Made by a program: the position numbers and the translations under genes
Part shown: piece by piece, positions 18,996 to 19,520 of the stretch
Position numbering within the stretch: position 1 is the stretch's first letter
How the letters are laid out: every line of letters starts with the position of its first letter
The notes under the pieces: generated by a model
Seen by the model: the letters and a program-made list of their open reading frames with translations, nothing else
What the model was told of the DNA's origin: nothing
Databases searched by the model: none
NCBI GenBank assembly: GCA_943704525.1
Contig: CALSCQ010003048.1
Coordinates: forward strand, 1-19,520
Reading direction: 5' to 3'
Length of the DNA: 19,520 nt
Source: Pigoraptor vietnamica
Lineage: Eukaryota > Opisthokonta > Filasterea

Positions 18996-19366
18996 ATGTC
19001 GTGGGGTGAGTGTTCCGCTGTTCTATGTTGCGTGGTCAGCTGTTGCTTTGCGTTAACGCTCTCTGTGCTTTCTCAGACGACGAAGACTTTGAGCCCACCG
19101 CGGTAAAAGCCGCGCCCGCAGCGCGCTCTGCGTTTGCGGATGAGGAGGAGGACGACGACAATGTGAAGGTGCGGCACTCTGAGCACCCGTAGCGCAACTG
19201 GCGTTCGTTTGCTCAACTGTCACACACATGTGGCGTGCAGGAGTCATGGGATATGTCGGACGACGAGGCGAAGGCGCCGGCGGCAGAAGAAAAGACGGGG
19301 GACGCTGCGCAGGCGGCGTCGACGGGTGTTGCTGTGCCCAAGAAGAAAAAGAAGAGCTGGAAGCAG
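18996..19366 (+). CDS. EIF3J: eIF3 subunit j (HCR1)-like, 5' part
   Basis: This is the N-terminus of translation initiation factor 3 subunit j, an acidic factor that binds the 40S decoding centre. Three exons are supported: 18996-19005 (MSW plus one base, donor gtgagt), 19077-19168 (acceptor tttctcag, donor gtgcgg) and 19241-19366 (acceptor cgtgcag, donor gtgcgc). Phases agree, and the spliced protein begins MSWDDEDFEPTAVK. An acidic run EEEDDDNVKESWD and a basic PKKKKKSWKQ stretch follow. This is the familiar eIF3j layout of a short W-D-acidic N-terminus, an acidic EDEDVKDNWD-like segment and then a lysine-rich part. It continues off the right edge. Identification rests on the first 76 or so residues. 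The acidic composition is generic, but the MSWDDEDFE start and the NVKxSWD element are characteristic. Confidence 0.8.
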
Positions 19367-19468
19367 GTGCGCGCGCGTGTGTGTGTGTTCGTGCGTGGGT
19401 GCATCTTGGTGCATGTGTACGGAGTAGAATGAGATATAATGAGTGCGTGCATGTGAGTGTAGTGCAAG

Positions 19469-19487
19469 TGTGTGTGTGTGTGTGTGG
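19469..19487. repeat. (GT)n microsatellite in the last intron
   Basis: A short GT run lies in the intron after eIF3j exon 3. The preceding 100 bases are also GT-rich. Confidence 0.9.
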
Positions 19488-19495
19488 AAGAGGGA

Positions 19496-19520
19496 GGGGG
19501 GGGGGGGGGGGGGGGGGGGG
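19496..19520. repeat. Poly-G run at the window edge
   Basis: At least 25 consecutive G residues run to the last base. This is probably a homopolymer at an assembly or slippage boundary, so its real length is uncertain. Confidence 0.95.

Noticed and set aside
1-19520. CRISPR arrays, insertion sequences, rRNA genes or a bacterial origin for the window
   Set aside because: There are no repeat-spacer arrays, transposase motifs or rRNA-like stretches. Frequent GT-AG introns and an eIF3j gene point to a eukaryotic nuclear genome.

Overview
The window is nuclear DNA from a GC-rich, intron-containing eukaryote, probably unicellular. Three protein genes are interrupted by GT-AG introns of about 70-220 bases, start contexts are eukaryotic, and the non-coding parts carry AG, CA/GT and poly-G microsatellites. 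I cannot name the species from sequence alone.

Layout. (1) Positions 1-890, minus strand: the 5' part of a signal-peptide kelch-repeat protein (three exons, continuing off the left edge). (2) 891-1709: intergenic, with an AT-rich patch and a perfect 24-bp palindrome. (3) 1710-18686, minus strand: one very large gene that I rebuild as 13 exons with 12 introns in compatible phase, 15,480 nt of CDS and about 5,159 residues. It encodes a complete hybrid polyketide/nonribosomal peptide megasynthase. (4) 18687-18995: a roughly 310-bp head-to-head intergenic region. (5) 18996 to the right edge, plus strand: the first three exons of an eIF3j (HCR1)-like translation factor gene. The window ends in a 25-G run.

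Reading order of the megasynthase (N to C): acyl/aryl-AMP ligase loading domain - ACP | KS-AT-DH-(psiKR)KR-ACP | KS-(AT-like region without catalytic motifs)-ACP | Cy-A-PCP | terminal C. The inferred logic is this. A free carboxylic acid is adenylated and loaded. Module 1 extends it with malonyl-CoA, ketoreduces and dehydrates it. Module 2 adds a second ketide left at the beta-keto stage, although it has no recognisable AT of its own. The Cy-A-PCP module is predicted to add cysteine (10-residue code D-L-Y-N-M-S-M-V-W-K against the textbook Cys code DLYNLSLIWK) and cyclise it to a thiazoline. A terminal condensation domain with intact HHxxxDG, and no thioesterase or reductase, is left to release the product.

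The most unusual observations are: a thiazoline-type PKS-NRPS assembly line encoded as one spliced eukaryotic gene; the AT-dead second module, which still keeps the post-AT linker; a Cy domain whose first motif Asp is Ser; and a strong excess of the octamer GTCACGTG/CACGTGAC (18 sites by eye, all inside the gene and in all three reading frames), which looks like selection or mutation bias acting on DNA rather than protein.
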